A DNA stretch of 64,000 nucleotides from Flavobacterium shii (GTDB taxonomy: Bacteria > Bacteroidota > Bacteroidia > Flavobacteriales > Flavobacteriaceae). Positions 1 through 8,893 of the stretch are shown in pieces. The number at the start of each line of letters is the position of its first letter. The first letter of the stretch is position 1. The stretch spans positions 62,001-126,000 of the forward strand of contig NZ_JAOZEW010000007.1 of the NCBI RefSeq assembly GCF_025847235.1, written 5' to 3'. The position numbers were made by a program, and so were the translations under genes. Below the pieces are notes generated by a model. That model worked only from the letters and a program-made list of their open reading frames with translations, did not search any database and was not told the DNA's origin.

Positions 1-2
1 CT

Positions 3-1865
3 CCAATTGTAGGAGCTATTACTGTGCCAACTTGCGCTGTTCCAAAAGGAAGTGTTGCTTTGAGTGGATTGCCAGGGGGAGGTTTTTCATGGGAAATAGA
101 AACCAATCCGGTTACAGTTAAAACAACAGGAATAGGAACTAGTACTACTATTACTGGACTTGATCCAAATACATATACATTTACAGTAAAGCATCTTGGC
201 TCAACATGTACATCACTAGCATCACTTTCTGCTGTGGTACCAGTTTTGGAAAGTAATATATGGAATGGGACAGCTTGGTCAAAAGTGTCTGTCCCTACAA
301 TTAATGAAAATATTGTATTTGCGGGGAATTTCAACTCTACAGGAAATATAAATGGTTGCTCGTGTCAGGTAAATTCAGGTAGTGCTGTTGTGATAAATTC
401 AGGGCATGTATTAACAATTACAAATGGAGTTGCAGTTTCTGGAGGTACATTAACATTTGAGAATAATGCAAGTTTGATGCAAACAAATAATGTTGCTAAT
501 AGTGGTAATATTACTTATAAGCGAATTTCGACTCCAATGATAGCTTTTGATTATTCTTATTGGTCTTCTCCTGTAGATGGGCAATTATTACGTGTTTTAT
601 CTCCAAATACATTGCCAGATAAATATCATTCATATAATAATGGATGGGTAGAGGAAAATGGAACAAATATGATGACCTTAGGAAAAGGGTATATTATAAG
701 AGTACCAAATGCAGGGTCATGGGCTATTAATAATGAAAATGTAGTTTATCCTTATGCGCAACCAGTTAGCTTTTTTGGAGTGGCTAATAATGGACCAATA
801 ATTGGGGAGACTATTACTAAAGACAATCTTTACTTAATAGGAAATCCATATCCATCGGCATTGGATGCAGATAAATTTTTAACGGCAAATAAAGATATTT
901 TAAATGGAACTATCTATTTCTGGACACACAATACAGCAATAGCCCAAAGCGGACCTTATTATGTTTATACTTCAGATGATTATGCATCATATAATGGAGT
1001 TGGAGGGACAGCTACAGTACGAGCAATCTCAGGAGGAGCTACGCCTTCAGGTCAAATAGCTGCTGGACAATCATTTTTTGGTATAGCTACAGGAAATGGA
1101 GCTATAAACTACACAAATGCAATGCGTAGTGGGGGGAATAATTCTCAGTTTTTTAAACCATCAAAAACAAATAAAACAACAGATACAGATGAAAAAAGCC
1201 GTTTGTGGCTTAATTTAACTAATGTTGGAGGGGTTTTTAAACAAACCCTAATTGGGTATGTTGCGGGAGCTACAAATGGTTATGATAATCTCTATGATGG
1301 ATTAGCAATGAACAGAAATAGCTATGTTGATTTTTATAGTATTAATAAAACTGACAAATTAGTAATTCAGGGGCGTGCTTTGCCATTTGAACAAACCGAC
1401 ATAGTTCCTTTAGGATATAGTTCGACGAAGGAAGGAGATTTTACTATTGAGATAGATAAAGCCGATGGTTCATTGACAAATCAAGCTATTTATCTGGAAG
1501 ATAAGAAAACTGCAGTTATACATGATCTAACTCAAAAAGGATATACGTTTAATACCGGAGCAGGAACATTCGATGATCGTTTTGTGTTGCGATATACCAA
1601 TAAAACATTAGGTACTGGAGAATTTGAGTTGGGAGAGAATGCAATTTTAGTAGCTGTTGCAAATAAAGAAGTTAAAATCAATGCTTTTAGTCTAACAATC
1701 GACAAGGTGTTTATTTACGATGTTTCGGGTAAATTGATTTACAAGAAAGAGAAAGTCGGAAATTCTAATTTGGTTATCGAAAATTTAAAATCAAGTAATC
1801 AGGTTTTATTGGTAAAAGTAGTTTTAGATAATAAACATACCGAAACCAAGAAAGTGATTTACTAA
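3..1865 (+). CDS. T9SS-exported surface protein, 5'-truncated by window edge
   Basis: The reading frame is open to the left edge, so the true start lies outside the window; the first internal start codon is a GTG at 24. About 620 residues are visible. The first 80 or so look like the end of an Ig/fibronectin-like beta domain. A long beta-rich region follows that is closely similar to the C-terminal 500 residues of the next gene. The last 75 residues (VANKEVKINAF, then FIYDVSGKLIYKK, then LLVKVVLDN and a basic KKVIY end) match the T9SS type C (ChiA-like) sorting signal, so export across the outer membrane is expected. No enzymatic motif is visible; an adhesin-like role is inference only. A terminator-like hairpin follows the stop. 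Confidence 0.8.
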   Translation, partial: PIVGAITVPTCAVPKGSVALSGLPGGGFSWEIETNPVTVKTTGIGTSTTITGLDPNTYTFTVKHLGSTCTSLASLSAVVPVLESNIWNGTAWSKVSVPTINENIVFAGNFNSTGNINGCSCQVNSGSAVVINSGHVLTITNGVAVSGGTLTFENNASLMQTNNVANSGNITYKRISTPMIAFDYSYWSSPVDGQLLRVLSPNTLPDKYHSYNNGWVEENGTNMMTLGKGYIIRVPNAGSWAINNENVVYPYAQPVSFFGVANNGPIIGETITKDNLYLIGNPYPSALDADKFLTANKDILNGTIYFWTHNTAIAQSGPYYVYTSDDYASYNGVGGTATVRAISGGATPSGQIAAGQSFFGIATGNGAINYTNAMRSGGNNSQFFKPSKTNKTTDTDEKSRLWLNLTNVGGVFKQTLIGYVAGATNGYDNLYDGLAMNRNSYVDFYSINKTDKLVIQGRALPFEQTDIVPLGYSSTKEGDFTIEIDKADGSLTNQAIYLEDKKTAVIHDLTQKGYTFNTGAGTFDDRFVLRYTNKTLGTGEFELGENAILVAVANKEVKINAFSLTIDKVFIYDVSGKLIYKKEKVGNSNLVIENLKSSNQVLLVKVVLDNKHTETKKVIY

Positions 1866-1887
1866 ATACAATTTACGTTATATTTCA

Positions 1888-1921
1888 AAAACCATTTGTC
1901 GAAAGGCAAATGGTTTTTTGT
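1888..1921 (+). terminator. Rho-independent terminator
   Basis: An 11-bp stem (AAAACCATTTG / CAAATGGTTTT) with an 8-nt loop is followed by a T-rich tract, 22 bases after the stop of the preceding gene. Confidence 0.85.
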
Positions 1922-1986
1922 TTTTACGTGAGTTTATAAAAACAGTATTGTAGTATAATTTTTATAAAAATAACCAAAAGTGGGTA

Positions 1987-2017
1987 TTGTCGAGTGAGAT
2001 TACAATGTTTATTTTTG
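1987..2017 (+). promoter_or_regulatory. Predicted promoter of the delta-60 repeat gene
   Basis: TTG at 1987-1989, a 20-bp spacer and TATTTTTG at 2010-2017 fit the Bacteroidota promoter consensus (TTG, 17-23 bp, TAnnTTTG). It lies about 70 bp upstream of the chosen start codon. Confidence 0.6.
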
Positions 2018-2084
2018 CAGTAAAATCCTACTTACAATCCAAAGATATATTGTTTTAGGAAATAAACGTTAAAAGAAGATTATT

Positions 2085-5000
2085 TTGAAAACAAAACAAT
2101 ATTATCTACTGTTCATCGCAAGCTTTATTTTTGTAACTACTAGTAATGCGCAACAAGGTGCTGTAGACACAACGTTTAATACTTATGATGATGGGCATCT
2201 TGGAGATGGTTTTGATAATATAGTTAGGACAATCGCTTTACAGTTGGATGGCGATTTAATTGTAGGTGGAGATTATTTAAACTTTAATGGAGCGTCTGCA
2301 AATTATTTATGCCGATTAAAACCTGATGGGAGTATAGATAAGGATTTTAATATTGATGCTGGTTTTAACGGGAAAATATATACTTCGTTTATACAAAATG
2401 ACGGTAAAATAATTATTGGCGGGGCATTTACAACTTATTTAGGAGTAATTTCTAATAGGTTGGTACGTTTAAATCAGGATGGGTCAAGAGATACTAGTTT
2501 TAATACAAACGGAGCCGGTAATGGAATTGTTTACGATGTTACACAACAAACAGATGGTAAAATTATTGTTGTAGGTAGTTTTTCACAATACAATGGTGTT
2601 GTCGTTAATAGAGTAGTTAGACTAAATCCCAATGGCAGTTTAGACACATCATTTTTAACGGGTTCAGGATCTTTAAAAAATATTACAAATGCTCAAATCC
2701 AAACAGATGGAAAAATTATAGTTACAGGAAGTTTCAATATTTTTAATGGAGTAGAATCGAATCATATTATTCGGTTAAATACTGATGGAAGCATCGATAG
2801 AACTTTTAATATTGGTACAGGTTTTAATAATGATGTTAGTGCATTGGCATTACAATCAGAGGGTAAAATTTTATTAGGAGGAAAATTTACAACCTACAAT
2901 GGTGAATCTGCCAATAGAATAATCCGTTTGAATGGTGGTGGAGAAATAGATTCTAGTTTTTTATCTGGTACAGGATTTAGTAATGATGGAGTAGCAGCTA
3001 TTAAAGTCAATTCGGCAAATGATATAATGATTGGAGGTTCATTTACTGGAAAATATAATGGAGAGTCTGTAAATAGATTGATTTTTTTAGATGCAAATGG
3101 CACTATAAAACCCAATTTTGATTCTGGTTCCGGACCAGCTTCAGCATCTGTATTAACTTTAGCAACTAGTAGTGATGGTTCATGGTTTGTAGGAGGTTCA
3201 TTTTCGGTTTTTGATTCTCAAAATCAAGGAAGATTAGCCAAAATTGATTCAGATGGAGCGTTAGATTCGGGATATCTTACGGCTGGAGTTGGATTTGATA
3301 ATTCAGTTTCAAAGATAATCTCGTTACAAGATAATAAAGCGATGGTTTTCGGGAGTTTCACAAAATTTAATGGAGAACCATCATTAAGAATAGCTTGTTT
3401 ACTCGAAGATGGTTCTTCGGATATTGGATTTAATTTAAATGGTTCGGGAGCTAATAATGCAATTAAAACAGCAGTATTACAACCCAATAATAAAATAGTT
3501 ATTGCAGGTAGCTTTACAAATTACAACGGAAAAATTTGCAACAGGATTACAAGAATTTTAGCAAATGGTAGTATCGATGAAGGTTTTACAATCGGTACGG
3601 GATTTAATAATCAAGTCTATGCATTGGCATTGCAGGCAGATTCCAAAATTATTGTTGCAGGAAACTTCACGAGTTATAATGGGATTTCGGCTATAAGGAT
3701 AGCCCGATTGAAAACAGATGGAACGATAGATTCGGATTTTGTAAGCGGCTTGGGAGCAAATGCGCTAATTGAAGCATTGTTTATCCAGCCAGATGGTAAA
3801 ATATTAGTAGGGGGTAGATTTGACACTTTTAATGGTCATGTTTCACCAGGATTAGTGCGTTTAAATTCAAATGGAAGTATTGATACTAGTTTTGTTACAG
3901 GAATAGGATTTGATAAATATGTTTATGCAATTGCACTACAATCGGATAATAAAATAATTTTAGGAGGTTCATTCTTAGTGTATAATGGAGTTTCCAAAAA
4001 AAGGATTGTTAGATTAAATCCCAATGGAAGTTTAGATAATAGCTTTATTATTGGAACAGGGTTTAATAAAGGAGATGTTCGCAGTATTCTGGTTCAGCCT
4101 GATGATTGTATTTTGGTAGGAGGAACATTTTCGGGTACGTATAATGAAGTTACTTCAATGCAAATGCTCCGATTGCAAAAGAATGGTTTGTATGATACTT
4201 CTTTTCAGGCAAACTTAAATAATACTTTATTTAGTATGTGTTTCACACCCGATTATAAAGTTCTTATTGGAGGGAACTTCAACTCCGTTTCAGGGCAAAC
4301 AAAACATCGCATTGCTAGGTTAAAATTATGTGTGAATAGTTCTGGTTGGGATGGTTTAAATTGGACAAATGGTTTACCATCGGGAGGAAAAGAATTGGTT
4401 TTTCATGACAACTATACTTTTTTAAATTCGGTTAATGCTTGTAGTTGTAGTATTGACGAAGGAAAAATAGTTACCGTTCCAAGAGGTGAAACGCTGGGAT
4501 TGAGTTTTAATTATTCAGGTTTAGGAACTTTAGTTTTAGAGGATACAGCAGCATTATATCAATCCGATGATGAAATGATAAACACAGGATTTGCTGAGGT
4601 AAAAAGAAGAACAACGCCAATTTTAAAATTTGATTATACGTATTGGTCGTCTCCAGTTGAAAATCAGAAATTAATCGATGTGTCTCCAAATACATTATCC
4701 GATAAATATTTTTCTTATGATACATCTGTAAATAATTGGAAAGAGGAAAACCCATTAAATAATATGATACTAGGAAAAGGTTATATCATTCGTGGACCAC
4801 AAGAGTTTTCGGAAATAAATGGCGCATCCTTCGAGGCTGCTTTTAAAGGTATTCCAGTAAATGGTAAAGTTTCTGTCCTGTTGGAAAGTATGGAAGGTTA
4901 TAATTTAATTGGGAACCCATATCCATCGGCGATTGATGCTAGTATTTTTATATCCCAAAATACAAGTAACATAAACGGGACGCTTTATTTCTGGACTCAT

Positions 5001-5939
5001 AACACTCCGATTACGGACAGAGAATATAACTCCGATGATTATGCTGCATACAATTTGTTGGGAGGAGTTGCAACCAGACCAGCTTTGTCTTCTGGAATAA
5101 ATACAACCAGACCAGATGGGAATATTAGTTCAGGACAGGCATTTTTTGTAGCAAGTAACGGAACAGGAAAAGCTAATTTTGATAATAGTATGCGAATAAT
5201 CAATAGGAATTCTAGTTTTTTTAAACCCAGTAAAGTAAATAACTTAGAAAAAGAAAGTTCAGTCGAAAGACATAGAATCTGGTTGAATTTAACGAATAAC
5301 AAAGGAACGTTTAAACAAATCCTGATTGGTTATATAAATGGGGCAACCGGTTCTTGTAATCCAGTTTTTGATGGAGAAAGTTTTAACGGAAATAAGTTTG
5401 TGAATTTTTATAGCATTAAAGTAAATAAGAATTTAGTAATTCAGGCTAAAGCCTTACCATTTGAAGATACCGATTTAGTTCCGTTGGGATATAGTTCGAC
5501 AATAGCAGGAGATTTCACAATTGCTATCGATAAAGTAGATGGATTGTTATTAAATAGGGAAATTTATTTAGAAGATAAACGAGCCCACATAATTCACAAT
5601 TTAAGTAAAACTAACTATGCATTTACCACAGAAATTGGAACTTTAGATGATCGCTTTGTATTGCGATATACGAATGAAACTTTGGATACAGGAGAATTTG
5701 ATGTTGCAGAGAATATAGTTTTAGTTTCTGTTGCAAACAAAGAGATTAAAATCAATGCTTTTAGCGCGACAATCGATAAGGTATTTATTTATGATGTATC
5801 GGGAAAGAAGATATATCAAAGAAATAATGTGAATACAAGTCAGTTCGAAACTTATAAGATTAATGCTCTATCGCAAATGGTTATTGTAAAAGTGGAGTTG
5901 AAAAATAAAGCAACAATTGTTAGGAAAGTAATGCTTTAG
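2085..5939 (+). CDS. Delta-60 repeat surface protein with T9SS type C sorting domain
   Basis: A secreted protein of 1284 residues. The start is TTG, chosen because it gives a clean signal peptide (MKTKQYYLLFIASFIFV, cleavage near SNAQQ). Residues about 40-750 are 14 tandem repeats of about 53 residues with the delta-60 pattern (Q-x-D-G-K-I-x-V-G-G-x-F, Y-N-G, R-x-x-R-L, D-G-S-x-D-x-x-F). Residues about 750-1284 are homologous to the protein upstream and end in a T9SS type C sorting signal. Delta-60 repeats are common in bacterial surface proteins of unknown function; a beta-propeller fold is plausible. No catalytic motif is seen. It has its own predicted promoter, so it is probably transcribed separately from its upstream paralogue. 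Confidence 0.88.
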   Translation: MKTKQYYLLFIASFIFVTTSNAQQGAVDTTFNTYDDGHLGDGFDNIVRTIALQLDGDLIVGGDYLNFNGASANYLCRLKPDGSIDKDFNIDAGFNGKIYTSFIQNDGKIIIGGAFTTYLGVISNRLVRLNQDGSRDTSFNTNGAGNGIVYDVTQQTDGKIIVVGSFSQYNGVVVNRVVRLNPNGSLDTSFLTGSGSLKNITNAQIQTDGKIIVTGSFNIFNGVESNHIIRLNTDGSIDRTFNIGTGFNNDVSALALQSEGKILLGGKFTTYNGESANRIIRLNGGGEIDSSFLSGTGFSNDGVAAIKVNSANDIMIGGSFTGKYNGESVNRLIFLDANGTIKPNFDSGSGPASASVLTLATSSDGSWFVGGSFSVFDSQNQGRLAKIDSDGALDSGYLTAGVGFDNSVSKIISLQDNKAMVFGSFTKFNGEPSLRIACLLEDGSSDIGFNLNGSGANNAIKTAVLQPNNKIVIAGSFTNYNGKICNRITRILANGSIDEGFTIGTGFNNQVYALALQADSKIIVAGNFTSYNGISAIRIARLKTDGTIDSDFVSGLGANALIEALFIQPDGKILVGGRFDTFNGHVSPGLVRLNSNGSIDTSFVTGIGFDKYVYAIALQSDNKIILGGSFLVYNGVSKKRIVRLNPNGSLDNSFIIGTGFNKGDVRSILVQPDDCILVGGTFSGTYNEVTSMQMLRLQKNGLYDTSFQANLNNTLFSMCFTPDYKVLIGGNFNSVSGQTKHRIARLKLCVNSSGWDGLNWTNGLPSGGKELVFHDNYTFLNSVNACSCSIDEGKIVTVPRGETLGLSFNYSGLGTLVLEDTAALYQSDDEMINTGFAEVKRRTTPILKFDYTYWSSPVENQKLIDVSPNTLSDKYFSYDTSVNNWKEENPLNNMILGKGYIIRGPQEFSEINGASFEAAFKGIPVNGKVSVLLESMEGYNLIGNPYPSAIDASIFISQNTSNINGTLYFWTHNTPITDREYNSDDYAAYNLLGGVATRPALSSGINTTRPDGNISSGQAFFVASNGTGKANFDNSMRIINRNSSFFKPSKVNNLEKESSVERHRIWLNLTNNKGTFKQILIGYINGATGSCNPVFDGESFNGNKFVNFYSIKVNKNLVIQAKALPFEDTDLVPLGYSSTIAGDFTIAIDKVDGLLLNREIYLEDKRAHIIHNLSKTNYAFTTEIGTLDDRFVLRYTNETLDTGEFDVAENIVLVSVANKEIKINAFSATIDKVFIYDVSGKKIYQRNNVNTSQFETYKINALSQMVIVKVELKNKATIVRKVML

Positions 5940-5947
5940 CAAAAGTA

Positions 5948-5984
5948 AAAATCCTCGTTAAAATTAATTAATGAGGATTTTCTA
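5948..5984. terminator. Bidirectional terminator-like hairpin
   Basis: AAAATCCTC (5948-5956) pairs with GAGGATTTT (5973-5981) between the convergent delta-60 gene and bioB. The A and T runs on each side would allow use from both strands. Confidence 0.55.
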
Positions 5985-6000
5985 TACGTGTAAATTTAGA

Positions 6001-7086
6001 TTATTTTGCTTTAACCGAAGCTTCCAGGTTTCTTTCGATAGTATGTCCTGGTCTTGACCATTTTGGTTTTTCGCCAAGAGGAGCATATTGAGAATCGGCT
6101 GCTTCTACAGTTTCTGGCTGAGAAACTTTTACGAATGGTTTTTGCGGAATCAAACCTAATAAATCAAACATTTTCATATCTTCATGAACATCAGGATTTG
6201 GTGTAGTAAGTAATTTATCACCGGCAAAAATAGAATTTGCACCAGCAAAAAAGCACATTGCCTGACCTTCACGACTCATATTAGTTCTTCCGGCAGATAA
6301 ACGCACTTGAGTTTCTGGCATTATGATTCGGGTTGTAGCAACCATACGAATCATTTCCCAAATTTCAACAGGTTTTTCTTCCTCCATTGGTGTCCCCTCT
6401 ACAGCAACTAATGCATTAATAGGCACAGATTCTGGTTGTGGATTTAATGTAGAAAGTGCTACTAGCATTCCAGCACGGTCTTCGATACTTTCTCCCATTC
6501 CGATAATTCCACCGCTACAAACAGTCACATTGGTTTTACGAACATTCTCAATAGTTTGTAAACGATCTTCGAAACCACGAGTCGAGATTACTTCTTTATA
6601 ATATTCCTCAGATGTGTCTAAGTTATGATTGTAGGCATATAAACCCGCTTCGGCTAAACGTTGCGCTTGATTTTCGGTAATCATACCAAGTGTACAACAT
6701 ACCTCCATGTCAAGTTTATTAATAGTACGTACCATTTCTAATACTTGATCAAATTCTGACCCGTCTTTTACATTTCTCCATGCAGCTCCCATGCATACAC
6801 GAGAAGAACCGCTTGATTTAGCACGTAAAGCTTGTGCTTTTACCTGACTAACCGACATTAAATCATTTCCTTCTACACCAGTATGGTAGCGAGCAGCTTG
6901 AGGACAATATCCGCAATCTTCTGGGCAACCACCAGTTTTAATAGATAGTAATGTAGATACCTGAACCACATTAGGATCATGATTTACTCTATGAATTGAT
7001 GCTGCTTCGTAAAGCAAATCCATCATTGGTTTATTATATATAGCTATAATTTCGTCTTTCGTCCAATTATGTTTTGTACTATTCAT
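6001..7086 (-). CDS. bioB: Biotin synthase (radical SAM)
   Basis: Biotin synthase converts dethiobiotin to biotin by radical-SAM sulfur insertion. The protein is 361 residues, normal for the family. The radical SAM cluster motif GGCPEDCGYCPQ supplies C54, C58 and C61 for the [4Fe-4S] cluster. The residues that hold the sulfur-donating [2Fe-2S] cluster in E. coli BioB have counterparts here: C98 (SRVCMGAAWR), C130 (EVCCTLGM), C190 (TVCSGGIIGMGE) and R262 (VRLSAGR). The other bio genes are not in this window, so this copy is separate from any bioA/D/F cluster. No biotin-repressor site could be recognised in the 130 bases upstream. Confidence 0.97.
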   Translation of the reverse strand: MNSTKHNWTKDEIIAIYNKPMMDLLYEAASIHRVNHDPNVVQVSTLLSIKTGGCPEDCGYCPQAARYHTGVEGNDLMSVSQVKAQALRAKSSGSSRVCMGAAWRNVKDGSEFDQVLEMVRTINKLDMEVCCTLGMITENQAQRLAEAGLYAYNHNLDTSEEYYKEVISTRGFEDRLQTIENVRKTNVTVCSGGIIGMGESIEDRAGMLVALSTLNPQPESVPINALVAVEGTPMEEEKPVEIWEMIRMVATTRIIMPETQVRLSAGRTNMSREGQAMCFFAGANSIFAGDKLLTTPNPDVHEDMKMFDLLGLIPQKPFVKVSQPETVEAADSQYAPLGEKPKWSRPGHTIERNLEASVKAK

Positions 7087-7217
7087 CTATGCGATTTTTT
7101 TGATGCTTCAAAAGTAGTTAAATTGTTCTAATGAATCAATGCAGTATTTCGCAAAATAAAATGCTGATTTTAAGTAATGTTTGTGTAAATTAATATTTAA
7201 AAAGAGTTTTTTAAGTA

Positions 7218-7655
7218 TTAATCTGCAGCATATTTATTGTTCCAAAACAACATTAATAACATGGTTACAATTACCGATGAAGCAATACCTTCAAATAATA
7301 AACAGATACAATAAGTAGGAACAGAAGGATTACCACCGAACATGAAAGTTGCCGATAGGGTTTTTACATAAGCATCACCGCCTCTGGCATAACTGTAAAT
7401 AAGTAGTCCTAAAACACTAAGGGCAACACCCACAACCGAAGTTGCCATTGCCGATACAGCATTGGATACAGGATTGGTTTCACCTTCGGCAAGATTCATT
7501 TTAATAGTTTTGTTTACACCGTAAAAAATAAATACAACGTTTAGTAAACGCAAGTAAAATAAGTGTGAAAGACCTAAAACACTCATTAATAAAAAATAGA
7601 CACCAATACCCAGGAATATAAGGATTCCATTGTGTATTTCTTTTGGAAGTTTCAT
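7218..7655 (-). CDS. Small multi-pass membrane protein, function unknown
   Basis: 145 residues with four probable membrane segments (around residues 10-27, 33-46, 67-88 and 108-137), joined by short loops (KMNLAEGETNP, YARGGDAYVK). No motif or known family is recognised. It lies between bioB and ribF on the same strand with gaps over 100 bases, so co-transcription is not obvious. Compact, mostly hydrophobic membrane proteins like this are common in flavobacteria. The frame is well supported by length and hydrophobic pattern, but no function is assigned. Confidence 0.7.
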   Translation of the reverse strand: MKLPKEIHNGILIFLGIGVYFLLMSVLGLSHLFYLRLLNVVFIFYGVNKTIKMNLAEGETNPVSNAVSAMATSVVGVALSVLGLLIYSYARGGDAYVKTLSATFMFGGNPSVPTYCICLLFEGIASSVIVTMLLMLFWNNKYAAD

Positions 7656-7771
7656 AATGATTATTTTTAAGAAGTTAATACTACTTGTTTGATAGACAGC
7701 ATAGTGCTTATCAAATTTAGTAAAAAAATCAGTACGATAACATTATGGATATTATAAATAATTTAGAAAAT

Positions 7772-8725
7772 TTATAATTTATGTGTAAAGTCTAGAGCTG
7801 TTTGTTTGTCTTTGTTTAATTGTTCTTTTAAAAGATCAACAGAACCAAATTTTTGCTCTTCACGGATATAGTGTAATAAAGAAACTTCAATTTCTAAGTC
7901 GTATATGTCTTGATTGAAATCTAGAAAATGGACTTCGATAGATTGTTTTTGACCGTTTACAGTTGGATTAAAACCAATGTTCATCATACCATAAACTACT
8001 TTTTCATTGATGATAGATTTTACAATATAAGCTCCATTTTTTGGGATCAACTTGTATTCTTCTTCAATTTTTAGATTGGCGGTTGGGAAACCAATGGTTC
8101 TTCCTAGTTGTTTGCCTTTTATGACAGTACCAGTAAGGAAATAATCATAACCTAAATATTCATTGGCAAGAGCCATATTCCCTTCAGTTAATGCATTTCT
8201 TATTTTTGTAGAACTTACCGATACATCTTTTATTTCTTGTGCCGAAATTTGTTCTACTTCAAAACCATATTGTTCACCAAAAGCGATTAGATCATCAATG
8301 TTTGCAGTTCGGTTTCTGCCAAAACGATGATCGTGACCAATAATTATTTTTTGAATATGAAATTGATTTACTAAAATCGAACTAACAAAATCCTCTGCGG
8401 TTAATCTCGAAAAACTTTCGTTGAAAGGATGGATAACAAGATTTTCAATTCCTGTGTTTTCTAAAAGTTTTGTTTTTTCGGCAATTGTATTTAGTAATTT
8501 TATTTCTGATTTTTCCTGTAATACCATTCTTGGATGCGGAAAAAAAGTAAGAACTAAACTCTCATATTTGCCATCTTCGGTATTTTGACTAATCTTTTCA
8601 AGTATTTTTTTGTGACCAATATGAACACCGTCAAAGGTGCCAAGAGTTAATATTGTTTTCTTGACTGACTGAAAATCGTTTATAGAATGAAAGAGCTTCA
8701 AAGCAAATAGTTTAAGATGATGCAA
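7772..8725 (-). CDS. ribF: Bifunctional riboflavin kinase / FAD synthetase
   Basis: RibF phosphorylates riboflavin to FMN and adenylylates FMN to FAD. The 317-residue length matches the bifunctional bacterial enzyme. The N-terminal nucleotidyltransferase half has LGTFDGVHIGHKKIL around residues 27-41, with the HxGH signature. The start of the flavokinase half is marked by GRTIGFPTANL around residue 208, holding the PTAN motif. The C-terminus ends with the usual acidic and aromatic helix region. It is a single-gene unit on the minus strand; the region upstream is shared with the divergent metalloprotease gene. No FMN riboswitch is visible upstream. Confidence 0.96.
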   Translation of the reverse strand: MHHLKLFALKLFHSINDFQSVKKTILTLGTFDGVHIGHKKILEKISQNTEDGKYESLVLTFFPHPRMVLQEKSEIKLLNTIAEKTKLLENTGIENLVIHPFNESFSRLTAEDFVSSILVNQFHIQKIIIGHDHRFGRNRTANIDDLIAFGEQYGFEVEQISAQEIKDVSVSSTKIRNALTEGNMALANEYLGYDYFLTGTVIKGKQLGRTIGFPTANLKIEEEYKLIPKNGAYIVKSIINEKVVYGMMNIGFNPTVNGQKQSIEVHFLDFNQDIYDLEIEVSLLHYIREEQKFGSVDLLKEQLNKDKQTALDFTHKL

Positions 8726-8893
8726 ATTTATAGTATCTATTTTAAATCTAATAATAAGAAGAATTGATTTTTTAATAGATAGTAATCTTTTTGTAAAAAT
8801 ACTTTTATTTGACGATTTTATGCAATTACTTAACGATTAAATCTTTTTATTAGATTTAATTAATTTAATTTTGAATTTTAAATATTTCTAGAC

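Noticed and set aside
7087..7217. Biotin-repressor operator upstream of bioB
   Set aside because: No long dyad with the expected arms is visible.
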